From the NCBI RefSeq assembly GCF_017357865.1, contig NZ_CP060096.1, positions 372,001 through 436,000 of the forward strand: a stretch of 64,000 nucleotides of DNA. The letters run 5' to 3'. Shown here piece by piece: positions 45,349 through 54,367 of this stretch. The notes under the pieces were generated by a model that made no database searches, was not told the origin of the DNA, and saw only the letters and a program-made list of their open reading frames with translations. The DNA is from Aceticella autotrophica (lineage in GTDB: Bacteria; Bacillota; Thermoanaerobacteria; Thermoanaerobacterales; Thermoanaerobacteraceae). Both the position numbers and the translations under genes were made by a program. Positions within the stretch are counted from its first letter, which is position 1; each line of letters opens with the position of its first letter.

Positions 45349-45753
45349 ATGCTGAATCATAAGATGTTGAAGTATAAGATTTTTCTAACATTGTATACTG
45401 TTTTACTTATAACGCTATTTTTTGCAAGTCTTAAGTATAAAATTCCAAATTATGTTTTGATTGCAGTCATTTGCTCGTCAGTATATGTGGCTATTCATAA
45501 TGAAACAGTGGGCATCAGTGCTTTCAGGGCTTTCCATCTTTTGAGATATAAAATGAATAAGAGGATGTTTAATGTGGTCAAGTTAATCCTTATGTTTAGT
45601 ATCTATTTTTCAGTGTTTAGTCTGAGAGACTATTTGAAAGAAACGAGAATATGCTCATTCCCATACTTACAAATGACGATGTTGATGGTAATGGAGGAAC
45701 TAGTAGCCGATACGGTTTTTGCTTTTTTTGTTAAGTGTGACCCAAAGAATTGA
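45349..45753 (+). CDS. Membrane protein, candidate immunity protein of cassette 6
   Basis: 134 residues. Three or four hydrophobic segments (IFLTLYTVLLITLFFASL, YVLIAVICSSVYVAI, VVKLILMFSIYFSVFSL, MTMLMVMEELVADTVFAFFV). It begins 18 bp after the broken secreted gene, behind AAAAGGGTGAAGAGC. It remains open although its partner is frameshifted, as expected if immunity still has value against producers. No family recognised. Confidence 0.55.
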   Translation: MLNHKMLKYKIFLTLYTVLLITLFFASLKYKIPNYVLIAVICSSVYVAIHNETVGISAFRAFHLLRYKMNKRMFNVVKLILMFSIYFSVFSLRDYLKETRICSFPYLQMTMLMVMEELVADTVFAFFVKCDPKN

Positions 45754-45776
45754 ATATTAGGGTAAATTAATTAAGT

Positions 45777-46155
<379 letters not shown>

Positions 46156-46989
46156 ATGATAAACAAAAGGAAAATACGTATATTTACTACTTTATTAATA
46201 TTCTGCTTGCTTTTTACAAATTTCTCCTTTGTTATAGCCGATAATAAACAAGAATTAACAAAATCACAAAAAGAAATGGTAAATAAACAAATTAATAATG
46301 CAATTGAATTTTATAAAACGATTAAATACTTAGAAAAGTACGTAAAAAGAAATAGTGATGGAACATTTGAAATAAAAGGTAACTCTGAAAATATGAATCC
46401 ACAAATTAAGCCAATATATCTTGAAAGTATTAAAGCTAATATGAAAGAAATTAACAAATTAATTAAACAAGGTATTTTAACAACAGACAATAAATTAAGA
46501 GTTTATGCTAATGATAAATATATTAGAAAAGGTAATATAGAAAGTAAGAAAGATAATTATATTGATTATGATATTTTCTTCAAAAATGTTATTGAAGAAA
46601 ATAATAATTTGAATGAATTAAGCATTAATTTGGGTAAAAAAACTCTAAACATGGGATTTAACAATAATAAAGCATATGCAGATTCTTATTCTCCACCTGT
46701 TGGTTTGTATTATTATTGGTGGGGTTGTGAATTAGCATTAAATGAACATGCAACACAAGTATTAATAAATGGTTTAAATACAGGAGCCGCGGGTGCAGCT
46801 GTTGTAGCGGCATGTGCAGCTGCGGGAATTATTACATCACCAGCGGCAATTCCGGCAGGATTAGTTTCAGCAATTCTTTGGTTCGATAATGCATATATAG
46901 CATTAGTTGATTCGATAGGTGGAAATAAAGGGGTATATTTTGTTTCATATTTATATGTAACATCTCCACTTGTATGGCATAGGGCATAG
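46156..46989 (+). CDS. Secreted hydrophobic C-terminus protein, putative bacteriocin (cassette 7)
   Basis: 277 residues with its own signal peptide (IRIFTTLLIFCLLFTNFSFV, cut near VIA). A Lys/Asn-rich helical region to about residue 170 is followed by LYYYWWGCELALNEHATQVL. Then comes a very Ala/Gly-rich membrane-type stretch (AAGAAVVAACAAAGIITSPA), ending VYFVSYLYVTSPLVWHRA. The layout matches cassettes 1 and 5. Its partner at 47163 is related to the partner of cassette 1. Predicted pore-forming toxin, by architecture only. Confidence 0.6.
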   Translation: MINKRKIRIFTTLLIFCLLFTNFSFVIADNKQELTKSQKEMVNKQINNAIEFYKTIKYLEKYVKRNSDGTFEIKGNSENMNPQIKPIYLESIKANMKEINKLIKQGILTTDNKLRVYANDKYIRKGNIESKKDNYIDYDIFFKNVIEENNNLNELSINLGKKTLNMGFNNNKAYADSYSPPVGLYYYWWGCELALNEHATQVLINGLNTGAAGAAVVAACAAAGIITSPAAIPAGLVSAILWFDNAYIALVDSIGGNKGVYFVSYLYVTSPLVWHRA

Positions 46990-47162
46990 GTAATTAATTA
47001 TATTAAATGCAGTATAAATTAAATAATAATTAAAAATATAGATAAGATTGTGTATAGTAAACATTAGGGGTTATTATATGCAATCTAAACTTTTTATTGT
47101 AAACATTGATAAAAACGAATAAAATTAAAACAGAGATTTTAAATGAAAGGGTGGGTAATTAA

Positions 47163-47333
47163 ATGAAATATTGGTCAATATGGCTTGTAATTATAGCAAG
47201 TTTATTTGATATTATTATAGGAATTCGTATGTTATATCATCCTATACATAATAAAAACAATCCCTTTTGGTTAATTTTATTAGGTCTTTTTCTTTTTATA
47301 ACTGCTGTTATTCGTTTAATCTTAAAATTTTAA
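47163..47333 (+). CDS. Small two-segment membrane protein, candidate immunity protein
   Basis: 56 residues after GAAAGGGTGGGTAATTAA. It begins MKYWSIWLVIIASLFD, has the motif NPFWLILLGLFLFITAVI, and ends RLILKF. Its last segment resembles that of the 79-residue protein at 30380 (NSPLFIIISGLLFILVYL), and the same non-coding block TAACTTTGATTCGGCA follows both regions. Easily missed by size cut-offs. Confidence 0.6.
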   Translation: MKYWSIWLVIIASLFDIIIGIRMLYHPIHNKNNPFWLILLGLFLFITAVIRLILKF

Positions 47334-47512
47334 CTTTGATTCGGCATATAAATTTACAAAGTGACCCAATAGAGTTAGTTAAAGACTAAAAAAATAGTAA
47401 AGTCATATAATATACCAAATAATAAAAATTGCCATATCAAACAAATAGGTTAGCTTTGCTATACCTTAAAAGAGTAGATTAACTGTTAAAGCAATATAGC
47501 TTTTACTTTCCA

Positions 47513-48079
47513 ATATTAAATCCGAATGATTTTATTACTGTAAAAACGAATAAATCTATTAGTGCTCAAACAAATGTTACAACATTATACTACGACAAAT
47601 ATAGTGTAAGGGCTCAGTTATGGGTAGCTTCTCTAATGATTTCACCTATACTGCCGAGAACCGCTTACTTTTTCCAGCATTCTTTAAATGATAACCCATC
47701 CAATGTATATCTCGGTTCGAGCGATTCTATTGTACCGGAAATTAAGGCAACAAATGCTTATAGATCTGCCATTGCATCATTTAAACAATCAGGTAGTAAT
47801 TATCGGTGGAATTATCCTGTAGTATTTACTTCAAGTAATGCAAGTTGGGATTTATATCTATCCTTGCATGGAACAAATATGGATAGTTATTCATCAGGTA
47901 ACAGAATAACATCCTATATTAGAGATAGATATGATTTTCAGTGGATGAAATATCCTTATATGGAGAGAGGAATCTCGCATGAAGTTGTTAGGATTATCAA
48001 CAATTATGCATATATTGCACAATCAATTGGTGCTGTTGTACCATATAAGATTAATATAACAATTCCTGATAACAAATAA
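47513..48079 (+). pseudogene. 5'-truncated copy of the cassette 8 secreted gene
   Basis: From 47513 the DNA is nearly identical to 49302 onward (LNPNDFITVKTNKSISAQTN) and stays in frame to NITIPDNK. The leader, signal peptide and first 100 codons are absent; unrelated sequence lies upstream. An internal ATG at 47636 could start a 147-residue cytosolic product, but no ribosome site precedes it. The second half has diverged from the full copy (RSAIASFKQSGSNYRW against KSVIATFKRSGSSYQR). Confidence 0.75.
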
Positions 48080-48103
48080 ATCAATGAACTAAAATTGTGG
48101 TGA

Positions 48104-48676
48104 TTGAGAGGGGGGATAATCATATCATTATTAAAAAGAGTTTTGATTATTGCGGGTACTATTCTGAGTACTGTGATTGTGTTGTATGTTATAGGTGTTA
48201 TATGTTTTTGTTTACTTTTTAGATTTGTATTAATGCCCGGTTATGAATATCAGGAAAAAGCAGGCTATGGTACTATTAAATTGCCTAATAAATACGGTAT
48301 TTTTAAACTTGATCCAGCTGGAACTTATAGATTTATAGCAAGTGAAGAAACGGGTGGAATTAAAGACTCTAAAACTGGTGAACATATTGATGGTGACATT
48401 GACGCAGTTGCATGGAATGACAGGTATGTGTTTTTCCATATTAGCAGTAAAAAAGTCTGGGAGGTCAATAAAGATGGTATTTCTTATTATAAACCACCTC
48501 CTTTAAAGCGTTTCGGAATACTTGACACAAAAACCGGCGAAGTCAATACTTATCTGACGCTTGAAGAAGCGCAACAAGCTTTGGTTGAATTAGGTGCGGG
48601 AACACTTAAATTGAGAAGTGTTGAGGATTTTTTCCCTGAAACAAGCGGGGAAACACATCCGTTTGAATTTAATTAA
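48104..48676 (+). CDS. Membrane-anchored partner protein, paralogue B
   Basis: Up to 190 residues. A membrane segment (VLIIAGTILSTVIVLYVIGVICFCLLF) is followed by an outside domain with YGTIKLPNKYGIF, KDSKTGEHIDGDI, VAWNDRYVFFHISSKK and the RFGILDTKTGEVNTYLTLEE end shared with the paralogue at 43674. The start is unclear: the position of the paralogue's ATG is ATA here (48122, well spaced behind GAGAGGGGGG), while the TTG at 48104 has a poor site. It follows the truncated secreted gene. Confidence 0.55.
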   Translation: MRGGIIISLLKRVLIIAGTILSTVIVLYVIGVICFCLLFRFVLMPGYEYQEKAGYGTIKLPNKYGIFKLDPAGTYRFIASEETGGIKDSKTGEHIDGDIDAVAWNDRYVFFHISSKKVWEVNKDGISYYKPPPLKRFGILDTKTGEVNTYLTLEEAQQALVELGAGTLKLRSVEDFFPETSGETHPFEFN

Positions 48677-48690
48677 TTTATAACATAGGT

Positions 48691-48998
48691 AGCCCACCCT
48701 TAGTGCTGCAAAATAAAAGGCAAGCAGCATAAAGGGTGGGCTATTTTTAAAATTAAAAAAATACATAAAGATTATTGTAAATGGCAGGAAAATCGAGTAA
48801 AATAAATGAAATTTGAGATAATTCAAAAAAACGGTTTTAAATAGTAAAATATGACGTTATTTAAGGTTTGTACAAAAAAATAATAAATGTTACGCTATTT
48901 CTGGAAAATCTTTCATTGAACAATATTATAAACATCCGGATGAGACACGATCCGTTTTATTCAGTAAAATCAAATAATATAAAGGGAGATGTTGGTAA
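48691..48998 (+). repeat. Cassette junction 8
   Basis: Terminator at 48691-48748 (AGCCCACCCTTAGTGCTGC to GCAGCATAAAGGGTGGGCT, five T). A7 tract; CATCCGGATG at 48933. The leader is nearly identical to junctions 9 and 11. Confidence 0.88.
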
Positions 48999-49862
48999 AT
49001 GTTTAAAAAAATTATTTCATTTCTTCTAGTTTTGGCACTTCTTTCAGTTTCAACTTCTGCTTATGCTTTAAATAATCAAAACTCTGAAAATATAAAAGAT
49101 AATTCTATAGCAATAAAAACGATTGAAACTAATAGTAGTAATGATTACAACAATTTTCTTAAAGATGTTGAAAATTTTAAGCAGTTCAAAAAAAGTCAAA
49201 AGTTAAAACAAGGAACACTGTCAAATGATGATTTTGAATTAAAATGTGCAATTGAATATTATAATCAAAAAGTAAAAAATGGTCAATTGACGGGTCCATT
49301 ATTAAATCCGAATGATTTTATTACTGTAAAAACGAATAAATCTATTAGTGCTCAAACAAATGTTACAACATTATACTACGACAAATATAGTGTAAGGGCT
49401 CAGTTATGGGTAGCTTCTCTAATGATTTCACCTATACTGCCGAGAACCGCTTACTTTTTCCAGCATTCTTTAAATGATAACCCATCTGATGTATATCTCG
49501 GTTCAAGCAATCCTATTGTACCGGAAATTAAGGCAACAAATGCTTATAAATCGGTTATCGCAACATTTAAACGTTCAGGAAGCAGTTATCAAAGGAACCC
49601 TCTTATATTTACTCCGAGCAATGCAAGCTGGGATTTATATTTAGCTTTACATTATACTACAATATACAGCTATTCATCAGGCAAATCGATAACCTCATAT
49701 GTTACAGATACGTATGATTTCCAACCTAAAAATTGGGGTGGATATGGATCCGGAATACCAGATGCCGCGGTAACACTAATCAATAATTATGGTGTATATG
49801 CTCAGTCTGTAGGAGCGGTAGTACCATACTATATTTCTATAACTATACCTGATACTAAGTAG
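48999..49862 (+). CDS. Secreted protein of unknown family, full-length copy (cassette 8)
   Basis: 287 residues with the shared signal peptide (MFKKIISFLLVLALLSVS, cut near AYA). A helical region (NFLKDVENFKQFKKSQKL) is followed by a beta-rich domain: TTLYYDKYSVRAQLWVASLM, SNASWDLYLALHYTT, DTYDFQPKNWGGYGSG, and a final INNYGVYAQSVGAVVPYYIS. Aromatic and Ser/Thr rich, no catalytic motif seen. Two partial copies lie at 43410 and 47513, so this payload has been duplicated at least twice. The partner here (49948) differs from that of the partial copies. Confidence 0.6.
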   Translation: MFKKIISFLLVLALLSVSTSAYALNNQNSENIKDNSIAIKTIETNSSNDYNNFLKDVENFKQFKKSQKLKQGTLSNDDFELKCAIEYYNQKVKNGQLTGPLLNPNDFITVKTNKSISAQTNVTTLYYDKYSVRAQLWVASLMISPILPRTAYFFQHSLNDNPSDVYLGSSNPIVPEIKATNAYKSVIATFKRSGSSYQRNPLIFTPSNASWDLYLALHYTTIYSYSSGKSITSYVTDTYDFQPKNWGGYGSGIPDAAVTLINNYGVYAQSVGAVVPYYISITIPDTK

Positions 49863-49947
49863 TATTATCAAAAAATTTGAGGAATGTAGTGGCTGTTTAG
49901 ATACTTGAACAGCTACTACATTCGCTATGTGATATGAGGTGATAGCA

Positions 49948-50616
49948 ATGAATTTACATACGCAATTGTACTTAGGCGATTTAGGTAAACGCATGATTTA
50001 TACATATGAAATATTTCTAATTAATATAGCTATACTAATGATTGTTTGGCTTGGTTTTTCACTTTATAAATGGAGACAATCTGGAAATAGAAACATCATA
50101 AAATGGTGGGGGATAACAGTAGGTATTCTTTTTACTTTGGGATTGTGCATACTGATATTTGCCGAGATATTTTCTGGACCTCAATATGTTGTTGCATCAA
50201 AAATTGGCATCTATATTCCAAGATCAGTTAATTTACTGGAAAATAACTATACAGGTGGCAGAGATCAAGAGCTATATTATATCGTTATGAAGTTCAATAA
50301 GTCCCAAATGGATGCTTTTATAAAATCTGCTAAGGAGAAAGGATGGAAGTTTGGAGATGTGATACCATACTCATTAGTAAAATCACTGCCACAACCTAAA
50401 TTAATGCTTGGGGGAAAATATCTATTTCCAAAAGTCAAAAAGGACGGATACTATTATTTATATACAAATACAAAGTCAGAAAAAGGTACAAATTCTTCTT
50501 TCATAACTAACCACACAACTAATAAGCTATGCTTTTTAGATATTAAATCAGGAATATTGTACTTTTATTATGATAATTTTGAACTTGTGTCGGACTTGCG
50601 ATTTGAACCTCATTAA
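49948..50616 (+). CDS. Membrane protein with outside domain, partner of cassette 8
   Basis: 222 residues from the ATG at 49948 (TGAGGTGATAGCA). Two membrane segments (IFLINIAILMIVWLGFSLY and WWGITVGILFTLGLCILIFAE) are followed by an outside domain with VASKIGIYIPRSVNLLENNY, YYIVMKFNKSQMDAFIKSAKEKGW and KLCFLDIKSGILYFYYDNF. The final LDIKSG-x-LY motif parallels the LDTKTGEVNTY of the two paralogues at 43674 and 48104, so all three partners may share one fold. Candidate surface immunity protein. Confidence 0.55.
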   Translation: MNLHTQLYLGDLGKRMIYTYEIFLINIAILMIVWLGFSLYKWRQSGNRNIIKWWGITVGILFTLGLCILIFAEIFSGPQYVVASKIGIYIPRSVNLLENNYTGGRDQELYYIVMKFNKSQMDAFIKSAKEKGWKFGDVIPYSLVKSLPQPKLMLGGKYLFPKVKKDGYYYLYTNTKSEKGTNSSFITNHTTNKLCFLDIKSGILYFYYDNFELVSDLRFEPH

Positions 50617-50655
50617 CAAAGTGTGTTTTTTATTCATTCGATAAATAGCAGTAGT

Positions 50656-50962
50656 AGTCCACCCTAAATGTTGCAAAATAAAAGGCAAGCAGCATAAAGG
50701 GCGGGCTATTTTTAAAATTAAAAAATTCATAAAGATTATTGTAAATAGCAGGAAAATCGAGTAAAATAAAGAAAACTTGAGATAATTCAAAAAAACGGTT
50801 TTAAATAGTAAAATATGACGTTATTTAAGGTTTGTACAAAAAAATAATAAATGTTACGCTATTTCTGGAAAATCTTTCATTAAACAACATTATAAATATC
50901 CGGATGAGACACGATCCGTTTTATTCAACAAAATTAAATAATAAAAAGGGAGATGTTGGTAA
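50656..50962 (+). repeat. Cassette junction 9
   Basis: Terminator at 50656-50713 (AGTCCACCCTAAATGTTGC to GCAGCATAAAGGGCGGGCT). A7 tract. The palindrome at 50897 has one change (TATCCGGATG). The leader is otherwise the standard form. Confidence 0.85.
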
Positions 50963-51100
50963 ATGTTTAAAAAAATTACATATGCTCGCGGGAACTTCCA
51001 CTGGGGTTTAGGATATGAAGGTAATTATTGGTCAATACAAGAAGTTTATGAAGATGTTAGGGTTAGTGTAAATTATGATGGAACAGTATACAGGAATTAA
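50963..51100 (+). pseudogene. Internal-deletion minigene of the cassette 11 family
   Basis: 45 codons: MFKKI, the first residues of the shared signal peptide, is joined in frame to TYARGNFHWGLGYEG and ends VSVNYDGTVYRN. The second part matches the last 40 residues of the gene at 53316 (AYARGNFHFGIEYQG). About 200 codons including most of the signal are missing. The leader and start are intact, so it may be transcribed, but the product can hardly be exported. Confidence 0.8.
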
Positions 51101-51103
51101 AGA

Positions 51104-51202
51104 ATGGATATGAATAAAATATTAAAGATTTTACTTATTATTTTTATTATTATGATTGTGATGTTTGCATTTATATTTACTATGAGTTACCTTGTTAGAT
51201 AA
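51104..51202 (+). CDS. 32-residue membrane peptide, paralogue A
   Basis: It starts 3 bp after the minigene. It reads MDMNKILKILLIIFIIMIVM and then a further hydrophobic stretch ending MSYLVR: a single membrane helix with a basic N-terminus. The paralogue at 54057 keeps MDMNKILKILL and the same length, behind the full-length relative of the minigene. Conservation of position and start argues for a real gene. Confidence 0.6.
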   Translation: MDMNKILKILLIIFIIMIVMFAFIFTMSYLVR

Positions 51203-51262
51203 AATGCTGCTATAACATCTTCATAACTTAATAAATTTTAATTAATATTTAAAGTAGTGAGT

Positions 51263-51694
51263 AGCCCACTCTTAATGCTGCAAAATAAAAGGCAAGCAGC
51301 ATAAAGGGCGGGCTATTTTTAAAATTAAAAAATACATAAAGATTATTGTAAAAGGCAGGAAAATCGAGTAAAATAAAGTAAGAATGAGATAATTCAAAAA
51401 AAAAAAAACGGCTAAAAATGGATAAATATGACGTTATTTAAGGTTTGTACAAAATAATAATAAATGTTACTTTATTGTTGAAAGATCTTTCAATGGAAAA
51501 ATATAATAAACATCTGGATGAGTAAAAACGAAAAGGAAGGGAGAGAAAGAAAAATAAGTTACAAAAATAGCTGATTTCATAGAAAATGACGGATTTAGAA
51601 GCTGCTCAAATGCCGAGTTCAGAGTCAAAACATAAAATGACAGAGAATGTATGCTCCGCTTAATGTTTAATAAAATTGAAGGAGATGTTGATAT
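51263..51694 (+). repeat. Cassette junction 10 (longer form)
   Basis: Terminator at 51263-51320. A12 tract. Palindrome CATCTGGATG at 51511. About 110 bp of extra sequence (from 51536) lies between the palindrome and the CTCCGCTTAAT block, its start shared with junction 6 (AAAGGAAGGGAG). Confidence 0.8.
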
Positions 51695-52315
51695 ATGATA
51701 AAATGGTTTCTAACTTTGAAAAAATTTGTATCATTGCTTTTAGTTGTAGTATTTTTTTCAGTTTCAAATTTAAGTCCGGTTTTTGCTGCTGATACAAATA
51801 GTTATAAGTATAATGGTATTACTTACAATAAAAGAGATACTTATAACATATTAGAAGTTAGTAAAAAGGATAAGATAGAAATACAGGAATTTTTAGAAAA
51901 ACAAGAAAAAGTTCCTTTTAAAAACAAATTAGAATTAGGGTATGCAGAAGTAGCAGCTTCACCAGCGGTAGTATCAGTATATTTTATTCCAGGAATAGGA
52001 GAAGTAGCTCTTTTAGTAACAGGAGCAATAGTTGTTGGAGGAGTGACGTATTATGCTGGATCATGGTTATACGATAAAATTATGCCTTATATTATTGGAT
52101 TTAGCATACCAAATAGATTAAAAAAAGATGGTAATACTGTAGATTTAGGTAAATTCAACAAAAAAGTTAAAGGTAAAGAAGCTTATAAAGAAGATGGTGG
52201 ATGGTACATTGAAAAAGATACAGCTGGACATGGGGGAAGTAAGTGGAAATTAAAAGACCGTAAGGGAAATAGAGTTGCTTCTCTTGATGAAAAGGGAAAA
52301 ATTTTAAGGAAATAA
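51695..52315 (+). CDS. Secreted polymorphic-toxin-like protein (cassette 10)
   Basis: 206 residues. Signal peptide LKKFVSLLLVVVFFSVSNL, cut near VFA. A short linker and a hydrophobic Gly/Val segment (SVYFIPGIGEVALLVTGAIVVGG) precede a hydrophilic C-terminal domain of about 70 residues: SIPNRLKKDGNTVDLGKF, then GGWYIEKDTAGHGGSKWKLK and KGNRVASLDEKGKILRK. The H-x-GSKWKL end is like small RNase/nuclease-type tips of RHS and WXG polymorphic toxins as I recall them. The hydrophobic segment could help entry. The next gene encodes a cytosolic protein, as expected of immunity to an intracellular toxin. Confidence 0.65.
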   Translation: MIKWFLTLKKFVSLLLVVVFFSVSNLSPVFAADTNSYKYNGITYNKRDTYNILEVSKKDKIEIQEFLEKQEKVPFKNKLELGYAEVAASPAVVSVYFIPGIGEVALLVTGAIVVGGVTYYAGSWLYDKIMPYIIGFSIPNRLKKDGNTVDLGKFNKKVKGKEAYKEDGGWYIEKDTAGHGGSKWKLKDRKGNRVASLDEKGKILRK

Positions 52316-52327
52316 GGAGGTTTAATA

Positions 52328-53005
52328 TTGAGTATAAATGATATATTTAAAAGTAATATTAATATTGAGAATTTTTTTGAACAATTAGAAAAAATAATTG
52401 ATGAAGATAAATATTATTTAATAGATATATTACCTACAACTGTTTTAGATCCAGATAAATATCAGCAGTTTGAGTTAATATGGGATTATTTGGATGACTA
52501 TAGGAAACGAGATATATTTTTAACTGAAGAAAATAAATTTATTAATATTTTTAAAAAAATGTGGTTATATAATAAAACAAAAGCATATATATATGAATGT
52601 AATCGTGAAGATTTATTTATTAAAATATATAATTCAATAAAAGAGAATGAAAACAAAACAAAATATATAACTGATATAGATGAATTAGAATTATTAATAC
52701 AGTTAGGAACAAGAGAAATAGTAGATAGTATTTTAGTTTTTGAAGATATAGAAATTATTTGTTGGTTAGGAAATGGATTGAATTGTGCTGTATATTTCAA
52801 TAAACAAGAAGTAATAAAATTAATTAAAGAAATGGCTAATGTAGAAGGGCTCTATTTGTATAAAACGGAAGGCGGTGGAGGTTCATCATCAACGAATTCA
52901 ACCAATTCCGGTTTGACGTCATCGAATACTGGAAATGGTGGTGGTGGAAGCAGTTCAACATCGGCAAATACAACCGTTAATATACCTAATTCAAATCTTC
53001 AATAG
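52328..53005 (+). CDS. Cytosolic candidate immunity protein with a foreign low-complexity tail
   Basis: 225 residues, TTG start after AAGGAGGTTTAATA, 12 bp behind the toxin gene. Residues 1 to about 178 are an acidic helical protein (SINDIFKSNINIENFFEQLE to EVIKLIKEMANVEGLYLY) with no signal peptide, suiting an intracellular antidote. From about 179 the sequence changes to Gly/Ser/Thr/Asn repeats (GGGGSSSTNSTNSG and GGGGSSSTSANTT). The DNA there is visibly richer in G and C than the rest. The tail looks acquired by fusion and may be dispensable. Confidence 0.6.
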   Translation: MSINDIFKSNINIENFFEQLEKIIDEDKYYLIDILPTTVLDPDKYQQFELIWDYLDDYRKRDIFLTEENKFINIFKKMWLYNKTKAYIYECNREDLFIKIYNSIKENENKTKYITDIDELELLIQLGTREIVDSILVFEDIEIICWLGNGLNCAVYFNKQEVIKLIKEMANVEGLYLYKTEGGGGSSSTNSTNSGLTSSNTGNGGGGSSSTSANTTVNIPNSNLQ

Positions 53006-53010
53006 TGAGT

Positions 53011-53315
53011 AGCCCACCCTTAGTGCTGCAAAATAAAAGCAAGCAGTATAAAGGGCGGGCTATTTTAAAATTAAAAAATACATAAAGATTATTGTAAATG
53101 CCAGGAAAATCGAGTAAAATAAAGGAAACTTGAGATAATTCAAAAAAACGGTTTTAAATAGTAAAATATGACGTTATTTAAGGTTTGTACAAAAAAATAA
53201 TAAATGTTACGCTATTTCTGGAAAATCTTTCATTGAACAACATTATAAACATCCGGATGAGACACGATCCGTTTTATTCAGTAAAATCAAATAATATAAA
53301 GGGAGATGTTGGTAA
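53011..53315 (+). repeat. Cassette junction 11
   Basis: Terminator at 53011-53066 (AGCCCACCCTTAGTGCTGC to GCAGTATAAAGGGCGGGCT). A7 tract; CATCCGGATG at 53250. Almost identical to junction 8 through the signal-peptide codons. Confidence 0.88.
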
Positions 53316-54053
53316 ATGTTTAAAAAAATTATTTCATTTCTTCTAGTTTTGGCACTTCTTTCAGTTTCAAGTTTGAGTTCTGCTTTTGCGGCTGAATTAA
53401 TAGGCAAACAAGCGATTGTAGATAATTTACCTACTATACTTATGAATAGAAATAACAAATTAGTTGATTATATAAAAAATAATTCGAATAAAAATGTGAT
53501 AAATGCTGTAGATACTTTTATAGAAGCTCATAAAATTGATGTATCTAAATACAAAGTGAAAGATTTTCAAAATAAAGCTTTGGTTAAAAAAGTTAATATA
53601 AATGACAATACCACAATTGAATTTAATTCAGATGGAAGCTTTGTTGTAGATACACTTACTTCAAAACCTATTTTAAATCAAGTTAGCAGTACTTCTTTAA
53701 TGACAACACGGTATAAATGGGCGGCGAACGATAGAATAGGATATAATGCCTGGGGAATGAAACTTTATCGTATCCATGTTGAATCAAACTTTGGGTATGA
53801 TGGGGTTTCAGCATGGTATGCAGGTGGTCTTATGGGTTATTATGAGAGGTATTTTGGCCCTGGTGGTTTTTGGCAGGTTTCTAATTGGGATACAGGTACT
53901 ACTGTTGTAAATGGTGGCGAGTATTGTCGTGCATATGCTCGCGGTAACTTTCATTTTGGTATAGAATATCAAGGCATTGGATGGGTAATACAAGATATTT
54001 ATGAAGATGTGAGAGTTAGTGTAAATTATGATGGAACGGTATACAGGAATTAA
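53316..54053 (+). CDS. Secreted aromatic-rich protein of unknown family (cassette 11)
   Basis: 245 residues with the complete shared signal peptide (MFKKIISFLLVLALLSVSSL, cut near AFAA). A helical pro-region to about residue 115 is followed by a Trp/Tyr/Gly-rich beta domain: YKWAANDRIGYNAWGMKLYR, SAWYAGGLMGYYERYFGPGG, GGEYCRAYARGNFHFGIEYQ, and VSVNYDGTVYRN at the end. It resembles small secreted bacteriocin-like or surface proteins but no family is recognised. It is followed by a 32-residue membrane peptide gene. The minigene at 50963 is its deletion relative. Confidence 0.6.
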   Translation: MFKKIISFLLVLALLSVSSLSSAFAAELIGKQAIVDNLPTILMNRNNKLVDYIKNNSNKNVINAVDTFIEAHKIDVSKYKVKDFQNKALVKKVNINDNTTIEFNSDGSFVVDTLTSKPILNQVSSTSLMTTRYKWAANDRIGYNAWGMKLYRIHVESNFGYDGVSAWYAGGLMGYYERYFGPGGFWQVSNWDTGTTVVNGGEYCRAYARGNFHFGIEYQGIGWVIQDIYEDVRVSVNYDGTVYRN

Positions 54054-54056
54054 AAA

Positions 54057-54155
54057 ATGGATATGAATAAAATATTAAAGATTTTACTTGTTACTATATT
54101 TTCGATTTTTGTAATTTATGTGATAGCTTTAATACTCGCTTATGCAGTTAAATAA
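54057..54155 (+). CDS. 32-residue membrane peptide, paralogue B
   Basis: Begins 3 bp after the secreted gene's stop. MDMNKILKILLVTIFSIFVI is followed by a hydrophobic stretch ending LAYAVK. Same length and N-terminus as the peptide at 51104, diverged in the helix. Possible single-helix immunity peptide for the cassette 11 family. Confidence 0.6.
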   Translation: MDMNKILKILLVTIFSIFVIYVIALILAYAVK

Positions 54156-54224
54156 ATCCGGAATGAAGAACTACTTTCACATCTTTTAAAGTATATTTCT
54201 ATACCTAATATTTTTTAACCTACA

Positions 54225-54252
54225 AAGAGGCTGTTAAAACAGTCTTTTTGTA
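54225..54252 (+). terminator. Non-cassette terminator
   Basis: AAGAGGCTGTT, AA, AACAGTCTTTT forms an 11-bp stem with two G-T pairs and a T-run. It differs from the cassette terminators. Confidence 0.7.
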
Positions 54253-54367
54253 TTTATATTTTATATTAAACAAAATATGATCCTTAAAAAATAAATCTTC
54301 AAGCTATAAGCTTTGCTTTTGTTTATGCCTGGTATAAAGGTGGAATAATAATACTACTATTAGTAGT

